DNA from: Mya arenaria
Taxonomy: Eukaryota; Mollusca; Bivalvia; Myida; Myidae
Direction of reading: 5' to 3'
NCBI RefSeq assembly: GCF_026914265.1
Contig: NC_069126.1
Location: 37,079,725 to 37,143,724 of the forward strand
Length of the DNA: 64,000 nt
Part shown: piece after piece, positions 13,500 to 27,900 of the stretch
Numbering within the stretch: position 1 is the stretch's first letter
Layout: each line of letters opens with the position of its first letter
Notes under the pieces: model-generated
The model's input: the letters and a program-made list of their open reading frames with translations, nothing else
The model's database searches: none
What the model was told of the DNA's origin: nothing
Position numbers and translations under genes: made by a program

Positions 13500-14490
13500 C
13501 AAACAATTATAATCCTATTGGTATCCTGCATATTAATTAAGTTATTTCCCCATAATAATATATCATAATTGTTCATAAAGGTTGCTTGTCCAGGCCATAC
13601 CTTTTAATTTTATAAAGGGATTCAAATGAAACTTGGTATATAGATTGATAGCAATAACAGAAAGTGCAGTTCACAATAACCATAATCCTGTCCTGCAAAT
13701 TATTGTAGTTATCTACCCTTAAACTTCCCGTATCCTGATATTTTTCAAAAATGGTAGTTTGTCAGGTCAAATCTTCAAAAGTATTAAAGGGATGGAAATT
13801 AAACTTTAAAATAGATGAAGGCAATGAGAAAAAGTGCAGTGCTTAAGAATCCAAAGTCCTGCCCTGCATCCTTTTAGTGCTTAAAGGCCTAGTTTAAGGA
13901 ATGTTGGAAATGAAAATCCCCTGCTGTGCATCTCCTGCATACATACTGTTGTCACAGTAGCGGCCAATTTCCTGTGTATTTGTTTATTGGCTCACGGCCA
14001 TTTAGGGTCCATTTCTATTATAAAACCTCAAAAACTGCACAGGATACTGAGATCGGAGATCTGTTAAGACAATTAGGCAATTAGATTAAGATCAATACAC
14101 AGAGGTTGTGTACTGTACACAGTTGGGGGGGGGGGGGGGGGGGGCACTTATAGAAGGATTAAACTAGGCCTTTAAGAATCCATAATCCTGCCCTGCATTC
14201 TTTTAGTTATCTCCTTATATCTTAACCTGATATTTTGTTAAAAATGTGTGCTTGTCCAGAACATATCTTTAAAAGTTGATTGGGGATTGAAATTTAACTT
14301 GAAATATAGATATAATAAGAATCCTACCCTGAATAAATATGTATTTAGTTGTCTCCCCTTGATCCGATATTTTGCCATAAGGGTTGCTTGTTCTGGCCAC
14401 ATATGGGAATGTTCTAATGGGATTCAAATGAACCTTGTATATAGATATGGCAATGACATTATAAAATATTTGAAGATCCATATTCACATT
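13500..14490. repeat. Diverged tandem array of about 150-200-bp units
   Basis: Recurring phrases (CTGATATTTT, then GCTTGTCCAG, AAAGGGATTCAAATGAAAC, ATAGAT, and ATCCTGCCCTGCAT followed by TTTTAGTTATCTCC) start afresh near 13560, 13735, 14228 and 14360. The units are strongly diverged. A MITE interrupts the array. Confidence 0.7.
13873..14176. mobile_element. TTAA-flanked MITE with AGGCCTAGTTTAA inverted ends
   Basis: TTAAAGGCCTAGTTTAA at the left is mirrored by TTAAACTAGGCCTTTAA at the right. The surrounding array sequence resumes immediately on both sides (GAATCC, then CCTGCCCTGCAT). This is the layout of a piggyBac-type non-autonomous insertion. A run of about 28 G lies inside, near 14125-14144. 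Confidence 0.8.
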
Positions 14491-15039
14491 ACCATGCAAC
14501 ATTCCTCTTCTTGAGTATAATAATGCTACAACTTCTACCAGCACATTGTAGTAATTTAACTTCTGCTTTTTCCTAGAAAATTTGTGTTAGGGGAGCACTG
14601 TATACACATGTATTAAATAGCTCCACACATGTTCGTCGTTTTTTTCTAATATTGCCATCACCGGCCAGTGCCATATTTTGAATGTACATGTATCCAGATA
14701 TATTGATGTAACAACTTTAGTTCAGTTACAATATAACAAGATAGCTGGTACCGTAGATCTGCCTAGACAAGCTCTGTATTTGTGTTGTGAGTTTGCTTCA
14801 AAAAAAATAATTGCTCAATCTGAGAAAATAATTATTATATCTGGTCGAGTCTGATATACTGCTAATTTTTTTATTTCCGTTGCATTTAAACATGTTGTTG
14901 TGGCTTATGTCAGTTGTGTACATAATGTTATCACACTTTACAGACAGCTTGTACATTTACAGACAGCTTGTACATTTTTTTAAATAATTCCCATATATAC
15001 GTGAATAATGTTGTTGCTTTAATTTGATTATATAGATTG

Positions 15040-16094
15040 TTAGCTCTACTGGCCAAAGGCCAGAAGAGCTTATGCAATGGTAATGTGTACATAGTATGTG
15101 CATCCGTGCGTCCGTGCGTCTGTAAGCAATTGCTTGTGAACACGATACAGTCTTCAGTTTTGATTGTATCTCGATGAAACTTGCACAGTATCTAGATATC
15201 CATTAGAACTGGGTTCCTTTCGAAAACCAGCCAGATCCGCCCATGAATGCCTAGATTATGGCCCTTGATAGTATAAAAAAATGCTATTGTGTAAATAATT
15301 GGTTGTGAACACGATACAGTCTTCAGTTTTGATTGTATCTTGATGAAACTTGTACAGTATCTAGATATCCATTAGAATGCTTTCTATTTTTAGCCAGGTC
15401 TGCATGAGCGAATTCTATTTTTAGCCAAGTTTACATGTACATGTAAATTCAAGTCTAGAGTTAAGGGAGACAATTTGCCAGTCTAGGATTTTGAGAGACA
15501 ATTTGCTTTTTGCTTCTGCAGTTGATTTTGTGAATTACTCTGCCTTGTTCTTGTTGAAAGCCCAAAGGCCATTTTTTAGCTTTAAGTTCTGTAGTTTGCG
15601 TTCATCTTAACAAAATGTTTAAGTTATGCACCTGGTGTCATTACTGGCCACACCCAGGGTTCACAGGTTTGGTAAACATAAATCTGGAATGGTTTGAAAA
15701 TCTTTTTGTGTGTTCGTGCATCCATCTCAGCACAATTGATTGTGAATGATTGTTCAAATTGATCAATGTTGTCCTAGGATGCCCTTGACTTTGACCTTTT
15801 GACCAACTATTTTTGACTTTTAAAACTACAGAAATTTTTACTATGAGTACAGTTTTGAAAGCATTTTTTTTTGTCAGATGACTTTTACTTGGCACATATT
15901 AAAATAGTTCATGCAACTAATCTGCTTACAATACTTTCTGGGCTCAGATGTTGAACGTGCTACGTTTTCAGGTAACCCAAACACAAAACATAAACTATAC
16001 ATCTGTTGCCTTTTACCCATACATACATGCTCTGGATTGATATGACCACAAAAGCCAGGCCAGTAGAGCATAGGACCTTTTGGGCCTCTTGTTT
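15040..16094 (+). repeat. 1.05-kb dispersed repeat, copy 1 (empty MITE site)
   Basis: It starts with TTAGCTCTACTGGCC, where CTGGCCAAAGGCCAG is a palindrome, and ends with GGGCCTCTTGTTT. It is the reverse complement of 28500-29846 along its length, with moderate divergence. It contains internal repeats of about 130 bases (GTGAACACGATACAGTCTTC occurs twice). The similar 65-codon frames in both copies are non-coding passengers. Hairpins near each end recall Helentron-type non-autonomous elements, but the class is not settled. Confidence 0.8.
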
Positions 16095-19000
16095 AATATT
16101 GTTATTGTTTTAAGCTGTTGTTTTCTCTACTGTTGAAATACCATATAACTTTACTATTAAATTATGTGTACTATTAGTTTTAAGATTATAACCGACATTT
16201 CCAGTGATCGGCCTTCAGTAATTTCCATTGCAGTTTTCAACAGACATGACATCATAATTTGGTTCTCTATAATCTTAGACAGAACTCATTATGTAAAAAA
16301 CTTGCTCACTGCAACCTTCTTGATGATTACTTAATATGTTTCAACATTAGATAGTACGATTTTACGCAGTGAGCTGTGAATGTACTTTTGTATTTGTAGA
16401 TTTTAGATGTTTTGGTATCACTAAAATAGAATAGTACCTCATCAAACACAATGCGCATGAAAATCATTCAAGAACTTTGACATGATGGTCTACAAACTTT
16501 ATAATAATGAGACAGACCTTGTTCTGTAAGGCACCATTACTAACCATTCTCAATAGTCATACACACACAGTTTAAAGATCCCAATAGTGTCAGTCTGAAA
16601 TCTGATTCACAGACAAATAAGTGACACATGTCTCAAAGAGGTTTTTTGTCTTGCCCTTTAAACATGGTGTTTTGTGAAGTTGCTGGCTTCTGGGCTTATG
16701 GATGTAATTTTTCCATTATATTATGTGTATAACAAATTGTGTGGAATGTTTTGTAATAAAATAATAAATGAAATTTAAAAGTATCTACAAGAGAAAGGAA
16801 TTGTTTAAAAACAAAACATGCATTAAAGGGGTAATTAAGACTGACGTATCAAAAACCTTTGGAGGGGAATCAAAGAATGTTAATATTCTAGACTAGATGA
16901 AAAATGAATTACCGTATTTCCCCAACTACAAGGCGACCCGCTTATAAGACGACCCCCCTAACTTTGCCCATGCAATCTGGTGGTTTTTGACTAGACTTGT
17001 TTATAGGACAAGGTCGATTTTTTAAAGCAAATCCATCACTTCAATTTCTTACTTTTTTGTCATTCAATAAATTGGTATTATAATTGTTTGTCAACTGTCT
17101 GTTGTGCTATTGAAGTTAACTTTCATACCCATTGTGATACTTAGTGATATTTTTGGTGCATTAATCATTTCTTTGTGAGTGGTAATCATGTGATGTTTAG
17201 TACTAGTATATATGTTGGTCTTTTGTTACTAAAAACACCTTGTGAATGACTGTATATAATAAATGTAAGGGATTTTATGTATTTCCATTAATTTTGTAGT
17301 TGTAATATCACCAGACTGGAGATTATATATCACTGGTGTCACAAATGCATTTTTAGTTTTATGTTAGGTTCATATACTTGTCTTTCTCATGACTGTGTAT
17401 TATGTTTACACCATAGATCTGCAATAAGCAATTTAAACCAGTAATCCAAATTTTGAAAGTGTTAATAGTACCATGGTTTAAAGGTCTGTGATAGTACTGC
17501 GTTTTGATTAGGGACTTGTATTTGTCTGTTAGTCGTCTGATTTCAAATCTGCAAAATCCACCATAATTGAATAAAACCGCCAAGATCAGAAAGCTGTACT
17601 AATACTCTATTTTGTTTATTTCCAAATGATCTCTTTTCATTGTTCAATATGTAACATAACAAAAATAATGACTGAAGCAATAACCAATGTCAGGTGTGTC
17701 TTAGTCATATTTTGGTCAAATATTACTGAATATAGAAAATGAACTTATAATTAAGGCTGTTCTTAGAATATAATAAATAATTACAAAGTGTTGCCTCAGG
17801 ATAATACCACCAGTATACTGCTTAGTTACTACCGGTAGTACATTCTAATTTACAGTCACCCATTTTATATATGTTTTCACTATTTGTTCATATAATTTTT
17901 TCCATACATATTTATGTGTACATGTGGCTCTTGAGCCTTGACCAAATGTTTTGTTCTCAAAATAAAGTGTTTTTGTGGCATTGATCTGCTAACATTATAC
18001 TTCTGATTTAAAGTTCTGAGACTTTTTGCATGTTTTTTTTTCAATAATTAAATTTGTATTGAATTAAATGGCTGCAATGAAATGTATCTATATCCTGGCA
18101 AATATATGCTAACCCTTTTTGACAATTAAATTATCAAAATTAACGTAATTATTTAAAGAATATTGAAGCTAATAAAAAAGGTTAGATATAGTTTATACAT
18201 GTACATGCTACTACTAAATTAAAATTCAGTGTTCTGTACAAATGTGGCAGATCGATAATAGGTCCATTATCATTATTCAGTCAGGAAACAGCCACAAACA
18301 GTTAATTAGGGCAATTTTATCATAAATAAGATGCATTGAACAGAGGTTTTTTCTTTCTTGATAGTATACATAAATTCTGTAGAACCCCACCTAGTATAGG
18401 CCTTTATCACAGGCCTTTTCATGGATACCACCGATTACCACCCGTTACCACAATTACACTACAAAAGTTCACCTGGATTGTTCAGCTCCCGATTTTAAAC
18501 AATGAAATTGCCATTCAAACTAAATGAATAGATTCAAGCGATTTTGGTGCAAAATCCAGCTGAAATTGGTATCCATGAAAATGACTTTTGAACAATTATC
18601 AGGTTTTCTACTTTTTATATTTTTGAAATGTTTTTGTTACTCCGGATGTTCTTTATTTTGTAAAAAAACATCATTATTTATCATTTTAAGTTGAATTTTT
18701 TACCCAGGCATGTCTGTTGTTATTTCCTCATGCAAATTGTTGTTGTATATTTTACAGCTTTATTTTTAAGACTTTAAATATAAAATAAATGTATTTGACC
18801 AAATAGTTGTAATATGGAATCATTGGTTTGTGAGATATCATCACATGAACTTTGAAAGTATGATACACATTCAAAAAATACATAGACTCTTTATGAATTT
18901 GTTGACATCTTTTAAGTTTTTGTTGAGAATATAAAGTAAGATTTCATGTAAAGAAACTTTCTAGTAAAGAAACTGCAAGAAAAATGTACTCATTGCCTTT

Positions 19001-19536
19001 TTGGTAGTTGGACAACTGTTTTACTGCATGATGGATGTTACTTCAAAATAATAAAATAACTTTATTGCTTTTTAAACTAAATAATGGAATTTATGTACAA
19101 ATGAAGAGATTGTCATGTAATGGCATTTGAATGATTAATATAAAATTATAGTGTTTATCTGCTTTTAGAATGGCTTTCGTATTCATGTGTTTAAAAAAAT
19201 AAAAATAGTATTAAATAATTTATGAAAGAACTCTTCTTGTTTAATTTCCCCATCCTATAAAGATGGATTCAGCCAATTAAAAAATAGCCCTCGTAGCAGG
19301 ATATTTTGGTTTCAACTAGGTAAGTGTCAAATGGGCCCAAACATGTATATAAACTGTGTAGTGGAAGATATGAGGAGTAAACAAATGAAAAAAAACACTT
19401 ATTCACAATAAGGAAGAACAAAAACGTAAATATTATACCCAAAAACATTTTCATCAAGTTTGATTAAGGTTGGGTAAGAAATGTAAATGGGTAAATTTTG
19501 ACAATTCAGTAGTCGATATCTCTAGAGTGACTGTCT

Positions 19537-20124
19537 TGCTAGTTATTGGACAGCTTTGATATTACGCTGCTAGTTATTGAACAGCTTGGATATTACGCTG
19601 CTAGTTATTGAACAGCTTGGATATTACGCTGCTAGTTATTGAACAGCTTGGATATTATGCTGCTAGTTATTGAACAGCTTGGATATTATGCTGCTAGTTA
19701 TTGAACAGCTTTGATATTACGCTGCTAGTTATTGAACAGCTTGGATATTATGCTGCTAGTTATTGAACAGCTTTGATATTAGGCTGCTAGTTATTGAACA
19801 GCTTGGATACTACGCTGATAGTTATTAAACAGCTTGGATAGTATGCTGCTAGTTATTGAATAGCTTGGGTATTATGCAGCTAGTTATTGAACAACTTGGA
19901 AATTACACTGCTAGTTACTGAACAGCTTGGAAATTATGCTCCTTAGTTACTGAACAGCGTGGATATTGCGCTGCTTGTTATTGAAGCTTCGATATTCCGC
20001 TGCTAGTTATTGAACAGATTAAAAATTATGCTGCTAGTTATTGAACAGCTTGGATATTATGCTGCTAGTTATTGAACAGCTTGGATATTACACTTGTAGT
20101 TATTGAGCAGCTTGTATATTACAC
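19537..20124. repeat. 31-bp minisatellite, about 19 copies
   Basis: Unit CTGCTAGTTATTGAACAGCT plus TGGATATTATG, period 31. Units are nearly identical in the left half and decay toward the right. The period is not a multiple of three and no exon is nearby, so it is non-coding. Confidence 0.95.
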
Positions 20125-22797
20125 CATTAAAATACTTGGCTTGATAAGTAAATATTGGATTAGAAATGCTCAAGAAAGAAAGTGCATTTGGTCAAATGTT
20201 GACAATTCAAGGGCGGGAGCTCTGAAGTGAATTGTTGGATCTAGATGTTGTCCAGATACTATGCATAAATAATGCTTCAGTAAGAAAGCAAAAATGTGAC
20301 TTTCAAATGACTTACGTCTCACTTCAAAGTGATAAAGTAACTTAGGTCAACTGTAACAGTGTTGGAGCATAAGGACAAAGACTGGTGTGACCTGGCTCAT
20401 TATAAAACTTGCATAACATATTTTACCACTAAACATTAGTACCAAGTTTGGTATATTAATGAAATAAGAATTGCTTAGTAAGTTGGAGAGAGGAGAGAAT
20501 TCCAACGGTCATTACTCTTGTCAACAGTGCAATGAAACTTAGTTGAATTTAAAAGTTAGGTAACAATAGGGAAATATATGCTTCATGTAGAGAGGACTTG
20601 AACATGTGACATCCCAGATGACGCTACCGGACATGATATCCACCTGTCTGCCATGATACACAGGCAATATCTTGATATCCAGTTAGGCTTTCCACCGAAC
20701 TGTTCAACTCGGTCAATACATGATACTGTAATAATTCCAATGGTAAACATGGCCTGCTTGCATCACAATTTGTCTGTACAGAAGGTCAAACTGGTGAGTG
20801 ATAAGACAGAACAAGGAATTTTGGCCAAGATTTGGAGGCCTTAATTTAATATTTTAGTTAATTTGGAAAGAAATTTTTAACTAAAATAATCTTAAAATTG
20901 ACTTGTTGTCTAAGACCTTGTGATGCACCATGTTTAACAACTTCTTAAATAAGTGATAATTAAGATAAATATGTCTGAAAGTTAACACGGTTTTATTAGA
21001 ATAAATCTCAACAATAAAATACTGCTAACAATTTGAAAATACACCTGTATAATACAAGACAAAATTCACAGCATCAACTTTGGTAAGTCTTGTTAAATCA
21101 CATCTACTACTATAGTACAAATCCATACACAATGGGCTGATTGTTTAGAACTTTTTTATAGTCAACAACGCTGATAACATCATCGCTGTGAACTTTCAAA
21201 TCTGGACTACCCTCTAAATTTCTTGCATTCACTTATGATCTGACGTATTCCTGATAAAATTTGAGATAACAATTAAAGCTGTATTTGCTTTATTTAACTA
21301 TATGAGCATATCACAAAATATATCACATTTAAAAGTTAACATCGATGTTGTAAATCACATTGTTAGATTTTACAAAGTTCTGAACAAATGGGCCAATAAA
21401 TATAAATCTATATACATGTATGAATACATAAATTAGTGAATAACAGTGAAAATGAATAATCAGCATTATAAACATGAACTTTAATATATCATTTGTATGT
21501 CACCTATTATCGTCTACGCAATATGCATGATTCATGAAATTCTCCTAGGGCAAAATCAAATAGATAATCATTGGTTGAAGAACGATTTACAGTTCCATCG
21601 CCCAAAGATCTGTGTACGAGGGACAGGAGTAAAGTTCCCAGATTGTCATCATAAAACAAAAACAGTGCATTGTATTTCAATAAAACTTTGTACAGATATG
21701 AAACAGCTCATAATTATGAAGTATACTGCTATATATGTTATAAAATTTCCATTTCTACATTTTATTATGCAGTGCATCAAAACAAGGTGGTTTTATTTGA
21801 AGTGACGACAATATTGTTGAACTGTCAACTTGCACTGAGCAATATTGTTGAAACGTCAACTGGCACGGAGCAATGCTGTTGCAGTGGTCTTTATTTATCA
21901 TTGAATCAAATTGAAAACTTACAACTGGTAAAAAAGTACATGTTTTAACAAAAAATTACATTCTCTGTAAATTTCTATAAGCATAAAATGTCTTGGAAAT
22001 ACATTATGGTTACCCCAAAAAAGGCATTGTTAGGTATAACATGGCTTATAACAACATAAACATTCATGTATAAAAGCGAAATAGCTGATTTAAAAAAACA
22101 TTTAAGGTTAAGAAGGTTCAAAAGAAATAGGCATCAGTCCTGATGAAATACATGTAGCAAGTCTGCATCAATTGAAGTAATCAACAACATTTCACATGAC
22201 CTCAAAATGACGCCCCTAGTGCTTTTATAAAATAGGAACATGGAATTGTCATGAAGCATATTTTGTCCAACTTTAGTTTATGTGATGTCTAATCACTTCT
22301 TTTGGGCAATGTCAGTCTTGGAATTTTGCAACCGACCCTCGCAGATAGCAGATTAAAACCTCGTACAAACAGAAATTTCTGTTTATCTTTAGCACATTCT
22401 ATTGTATTGCAATTAATAATTAATTTGAAATTTGGAGCGTGTGTGGAAACTTGCTTAGCATATGCACCCCCCCCCCCCCCCCCAAAGAAAAAAGTCGAAA
22501 GTTGAGATTTTTAAGTAAAAGAAGTTTGAGCAATGAAGCTGATTAAAAGTGCACTCAGTGAAATAATATTGGTAAGAAAAGAAAAAATAAATAAATACCA
22601 GACTGCCATTAATTAAATGTTACAAAAACAATAGTGCCATGGAGCAACTGCCTGTTTCTAATCAGTCGGAGAAGGGGCATAACTCGACATTAAAGCCAGA
22701 TTTATGGGCCTTGCTTTAGATGTGCGTACTGTCTCTTATAACATGTACAGAATGTTTAAATCATTGTGTGTTTTTTTAGTTTTGGCCAAGGTTTGCA

Positions 22798-22876
22798 ATA
22801 CAGCTATCCAAATCCATCGATATATCCAAATCCATCGACATATCCAAATCCATCGATATATCCAAATCCATCAATA
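22798..22876. repeat. 18-bp tandem repeat, four copies
   Basis: Unit TCCAAATCCATCGATATA is repeated about four times. Because the period is a multiple of three it reads as a repeated peptide in both directions, but nothing else supports a gene. Confidence 0.9.
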
Positions 22877-23487
22877 TTTTATCTTTTGGAAAAGTCAGAG
22901 GAACGAAAAAGAATATCAAAACATTGACATATAGGCCTCCTATGTCAGTATGTGAAATAAAACAGAAAACTAAATCCCAGTCAAGTTTATCATATAATGC
23001 TGTCATCAGAAATTAATCCATTTATAAAATACCATCTTCTTTACTAAGTTAGAGATATTTTTCTCCCACCTCAAATAAGTAGATCCAATTATTTAACCAT
23101 GCTAGATTTTCTTATCTTGCCCACGGGCGAAGATAAAATGCCCGTATGGAACTCCTTTTTAATGGTCACCACATTGTAATTACCTCCCTTCTTGAAGACT
23201 GTCTGTAGCATCATGGAAATATTTAGAACGCTAGTTAATTATTTCTCACTTCGAATGTCACCATAAAACATTTTTCACGCACCATTCAAGAAATAATGCT
23301 TCACTCTCCTTAGGACTATTTAAAGACCGATTTGACTATTAATATAATCGGAATCGCTGCGCGCATATCTATGACAACCACGAATTATCGCATATCCATA
23401 CGCAATTATTTTCACTAAGCACAAAAGAGTTCCAGCAAAAAAACACATTTTTACTTTATTTTGTTTAACTGAGGTGGGAGAAAAAGC

Positions 23488-23613
23488 ATCTACCATAGCC
23501 GCTCGTGTAAGATAGGTTTGTCCCGACCCTCGCACTCGGTAAACTTCGTTTCTGCAAAACACCCTGCGCGAGGGTCGGGATGAACCTATCTTACACTCTC
23601 GGCCATGGAAGAT
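23488..23613. mobile_element. Foldback element (about 45-bp arms)
   Basis: The arm containing TGTAAGATAGGTTTGTCCCG and ACCCTCGC is mirrored by GCGAGGGTCGGGATGAACC and TATCTTACA. About 35 bases separate the arms. The outer pair CCATAG/CCATGG is imperfect. It is GC-rich against an AT-rich background. This is a small MITE-like inverted repeat with no coding capacity. Confidence 0.8.
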
Positions 23614-24983
23614 ACTTATAATTTTTTTGAATATATATCTTTTGATGAGATTACACAACAAACTGGGAATAATGATGCTAATCATGCTAAAATCAGAAGA
23701 TAGCAACTTCGAGATTCTTTTTGATATCACACTTTATATAAATATCACATGTCTTTGAAACATCTTGACTATGATACATATGCATGTAGAACACAAAAAA
23801 CAATAACAAGACAAAGATAACAATCTATGAATCTGGAATTTTCATCCATCAAAAATTATGCATTTGCGGTGGCCCAGTTGATACAATAAAATTACCGGTA
23901 ATTAGAATCTTTTTATGATCTCTTTGCTGGTGTAAGTGTAAAGTCATAGAATCTAATTTCTTTCTATTGACCGACTGATATAATCTCGTCAGACCATTGC
24001 AAACAGAACAATAAAAAACAATAGCTGTTACAGTAAGTGAGGAATGCCCCTAAAGTACCATCCATGTCAATGGATTACAATTACTAATATGACTACAGTA
24101 AGGAAGATCTATCATAAACTTTTAACCATATGCCGGCACAAATGATCGTTGGCTTCAAGTCTTGAGGAGTAATGCAGTAAGAGGTAGGGACGTAGGTCTA
24201 GCAGTTGATATGTCACCTTTATGTAACAAACACATGTGCCAATTAATCCCTTCCTGCATGACAAAGTTACTGCCAGAAAACGGAAAACCTGGACGGACTG
24301 ATGGTGCTATTTAATATGCCCTCTTTTGGGTGCATGAGTAATGTCTGCTAGGGATGGACATAAGTATGAACTGTAAGGGGAACATCAATCTTTTATCTCA
24401 TTTTGTCATGGAAGTTAGGAAACAGCATGAACATTTCTAACCTAATTCACAGTGATTTATTATGTTAGGATTGTTATCAAAATAGCAAGAACAGTCTCAG
24501 ACCATTGACTGCGAAGAAACTTGAATCATAAGAAGTCCCTTGAAAGCCACACAGCTGGGGTTTGTCAAGTGAGAAAAGAGTGGTACATCTTTACCACTAT
24601 ACCACTCTACCATTAAAGATAAGGGTTCTCTTTTACCAAAAAAATGCAATTCATAAAATAGACTAAGCGATAACCTACAAGTTTAGATATTTTATGAAAC
24701 CAGCCCCTGGTTCAAATCATCATGCTTAATCAAAAAGTTTCTTAGCAGTTTTAGCTTTTAAATGGATTTGCAATGGGATACTTCTGCAAAGCAAACTTTT
24801 TCCTTCTTTTGGGGCATTTTTACACCTAAGAACTTACAAATATAATTTTAATTTGAAAAACTCTAAAGCGACTTGTGTTTGTGAAAGACTGTCAACCTGC
24901 AACCTACAAAGCTCTGATGAGATCTGCTGTCCAGGATCAAATACTGTCCGTCCTTCCTCTACATGAGGAAACCATATCTGTGG

Positions 24984-27900
24984 TCATTCCCTGACCTTGA
25001 GAATGACTCCCCCAAGGATGACGATGAACACGCACCAGCCTGAAGACACCAGGTAGCCACGCCACACCATGTAGTAAGTAATATCCAGCCCTGGAAGGCA
25101 AACAATGAATGATTTTTCCTGGTTAATTTAAAAGAAATACTCAATCTTAATGTGCCCCTAGGGTATTTTTTTCACATGTATATATCGATGGCACCTTTTA
25201 AAAATGCAACAACATAATTTCCAGAAGCAACCAAATTTTCGCTGAGTCTGCAAAAAATAAAAAAAGCCACACCTACAAAATCATTTAAAATCCGCATTGC
25301 TGTCAGTGGAAAAAGCAATATGACATATACAAGACAACATCAACAATCAACTAATTTTGTATGACAACAGTGTTTATGAGCATTTAGAAAAAAAATGTTT
25401 ATATACATTTGTTTAACAGATACAATGGGAGCCAATCCCAGCCAAAACAAGAGCTGTCACAGAGACAGCACGCTCGACTATTCCGCCACTTTTCAGTGTA
25501 AGGATTGAAAAGTTTTGGCGAAACATGCATGGATCACTGTTAGATTAGATTTCAATGCAATACATGATGTGCGGAGATATTAACATAAATGTGGTTACAT
25601 GCAAAATTTTAACCAGAATTTTTAAGTGTAATAATAAAGGGCCATTATTTGCAAAACACAGTTATCTAACTTAATTATTCAATTAGGTTGGGTGGTTGAA
25701 TACCAGTGTATAAAGTCTCAATGCAATACATCAAGTAGTTGCTGAGATATTATCCTATGTGTGCTAACATGCAAGACCTAAACCAGAATTTCTAATTTGC
25801 ATAATAAAGGGGCAAAAAGTATATAATATGAAAGATAGAGTTATCTTACTTGATTAAATAAGAAGGTAAAATGGTTGGGAGCCTGTGTGTAAAGTTTCAA
25901 TGCAATACATGATGTATTTGCTGAAGCTATGACTTAAAAGTGGTTACATGCAAAACCTTAACCAGAATTTCTATGTTGAATAAAAAAGGGGACATTTTTT
26001 GAACTTAATGCAAACTAGAGTTATCTTACTTGGTTATTTAAGTAGATTGGATGGTTGAGTACCATTTTATAAAGTCTCAATGCAATTCATCCAGTAGTTG
26101 CTGAGATATTAACCTATGTGTGCTTACATGCAAAACCTTAACCAGAATTTCTGAGTCGAATAATAAAGGGCAATTATTTGCATTAAATGCAAACTAGAGT
26201 TATCTAACTTGGTAAATTAAGTAGGTTGGATGGTTGAGTACCATTGCATCAAATCTCAATGCAATACCTCAAGCAGTTGCTGAGATATTAACCTATGTGT
26301 GCTTGCACGCAAAACCTTAACCAGAATTTCTAAGTCAAATAATAAAGGCCTATTATTTGCATTAAATGCAAACTAGAGTTATCAAACTTGGTTAATTGAG
26401 TAGGTTGGATGGTTGAGTACCATTGTATCAAGTCTCAATGCAATACCTCAAGTAGTTGCTGAGATATTAACCTATGTGTGCTTGCACGCAAAACCTTAAC
26501 CAGAACTTCTAAGTCAAATAATAAAGGCCTATTATTGGCATTAAATGCAAAGTAGAGTTATCAAACTTGGTTAATTAAGTAGGTTGGATGGTTGAGTACC
26601 ATTGTATTAAGTCTCAATACCTCAAGTAGTTGCTGAGATATTAACCTACGTGTGCTTGCACGCAAAACCTTAACCAAGGGGTGACGCCGACGTTGAAGCC
26701 GACGCTTGGGTGAGTAGTATAGCTCTCCTTATTCTGCGAATAGTCGAGCTAATAAAAACAGTCATCAATAAATTAATCAGCAACTACTTCCTTTAGTAAG
26801 AAGATTTAATACTAAAGAAATACCATAGTTTTCCTTTTATAACTAGGTTTATTTGTATTATTTTATTTGGTAAACAAGAAGGCATGGAGCTTCAGCCAAA
26901 AATAACTGCCAGAAATATAACAAAAAATGCCTTAACTACTACACAAGTTATGGTATCCTCTGCAAGTGCAACGAGTGTTTGGTATTTCGACACATTATTA
27001 CTTTGGTCCTATACTACTGAATTGTGAATCGAGCATTTTCAGTAAAGACCAGATATAGAAATAGAAATTCCTGACAAAACCAACAAAATTGTAGGTTCGG
27101 CATTTTTAAATGGTGCCATCTACATATGAGTTTCAAATTCACTTGCAGCTCATAAACAACATGACCCAACAACACGTATTCCATAAATCCTCACCCCTAG
27201 CCAGAATACATCTCATTCCCTCACAAGCAAACGTCATAGGAGAGATGTATCCCACAATCCTCAGCCAGTGTGGCATAGCTTCCATTGGCCATAAAATACC
27301 TGAAATGGTCCTAATCCTAGAGTTGTTATACATAATAAATGTACACAAGTGTAACAAATATTATGACTTTCTCATATATCACAGCAGATTTTTTTTTCTA
27401 ACACTATGAACTTTTTCTCCTATATATGCTACATTTTTTACTGTCCAATATCTGCCTATATAAGATCAGTGGCTGACCAGTGGCTCATAAATTATAATTA
27501 TAACTATTTTATGTACAATAACAGTAATTAAACACCCAGTACAAAATTTCTTCTTAATATGTACCTTTAAATACATGAGTTTAAAGAAATGATTTAAAAC
27601 TCAATATGTATATGTTTTGCACACACCTCAAATGGTCCCTTATAAGAGGACAAACTACATCTTTCACTAAATGAGATGATTTGAAGGCATTCATTCCAAT
27701 ACAACAGTATGCTGTCAAGGTATACCTACCACTAATGAGCAGCAAGGGGAAATACGACCCCAGGGCCAGCTGTATAGCCGAGTTCTCGTCGCTGCAGATG
27801 GCTGAGTACAACACACCTGCAACATGGTCACTAACACATGCACCAAACATATGCTACAAAATGGTGGTCAAACTTTACATTACACAGTAGTTACATTTTG

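Larger units (their letters stand above)
10592..24983. other. 14.4-kb gene-free stretch between the Ig-like and ABCH genes
   Basis: The two flanking genes converge here, so both 3' UTRs should lie at its ends. No exon with domain or splice support was found. It holds a MITE at 11.6 kb, a 1.21-kb inverted-repeat element, a diverged tandem array at 13.5-14.5 kb split by a TTAA-flanked MITE, a 1.05-kb dispersed repeat at 15.0-16.1 kb, a 31-bp minisatellite at 19.5-20.1 kb and a foldback element at 23.5 kb. Around 16911-17010 an ACCGTATTTCCCC start followed by TATAAGACGACCCCCC resembles the end of a widespread DNA transposon family, seen here only as a fragment. Confidence 0.6.
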
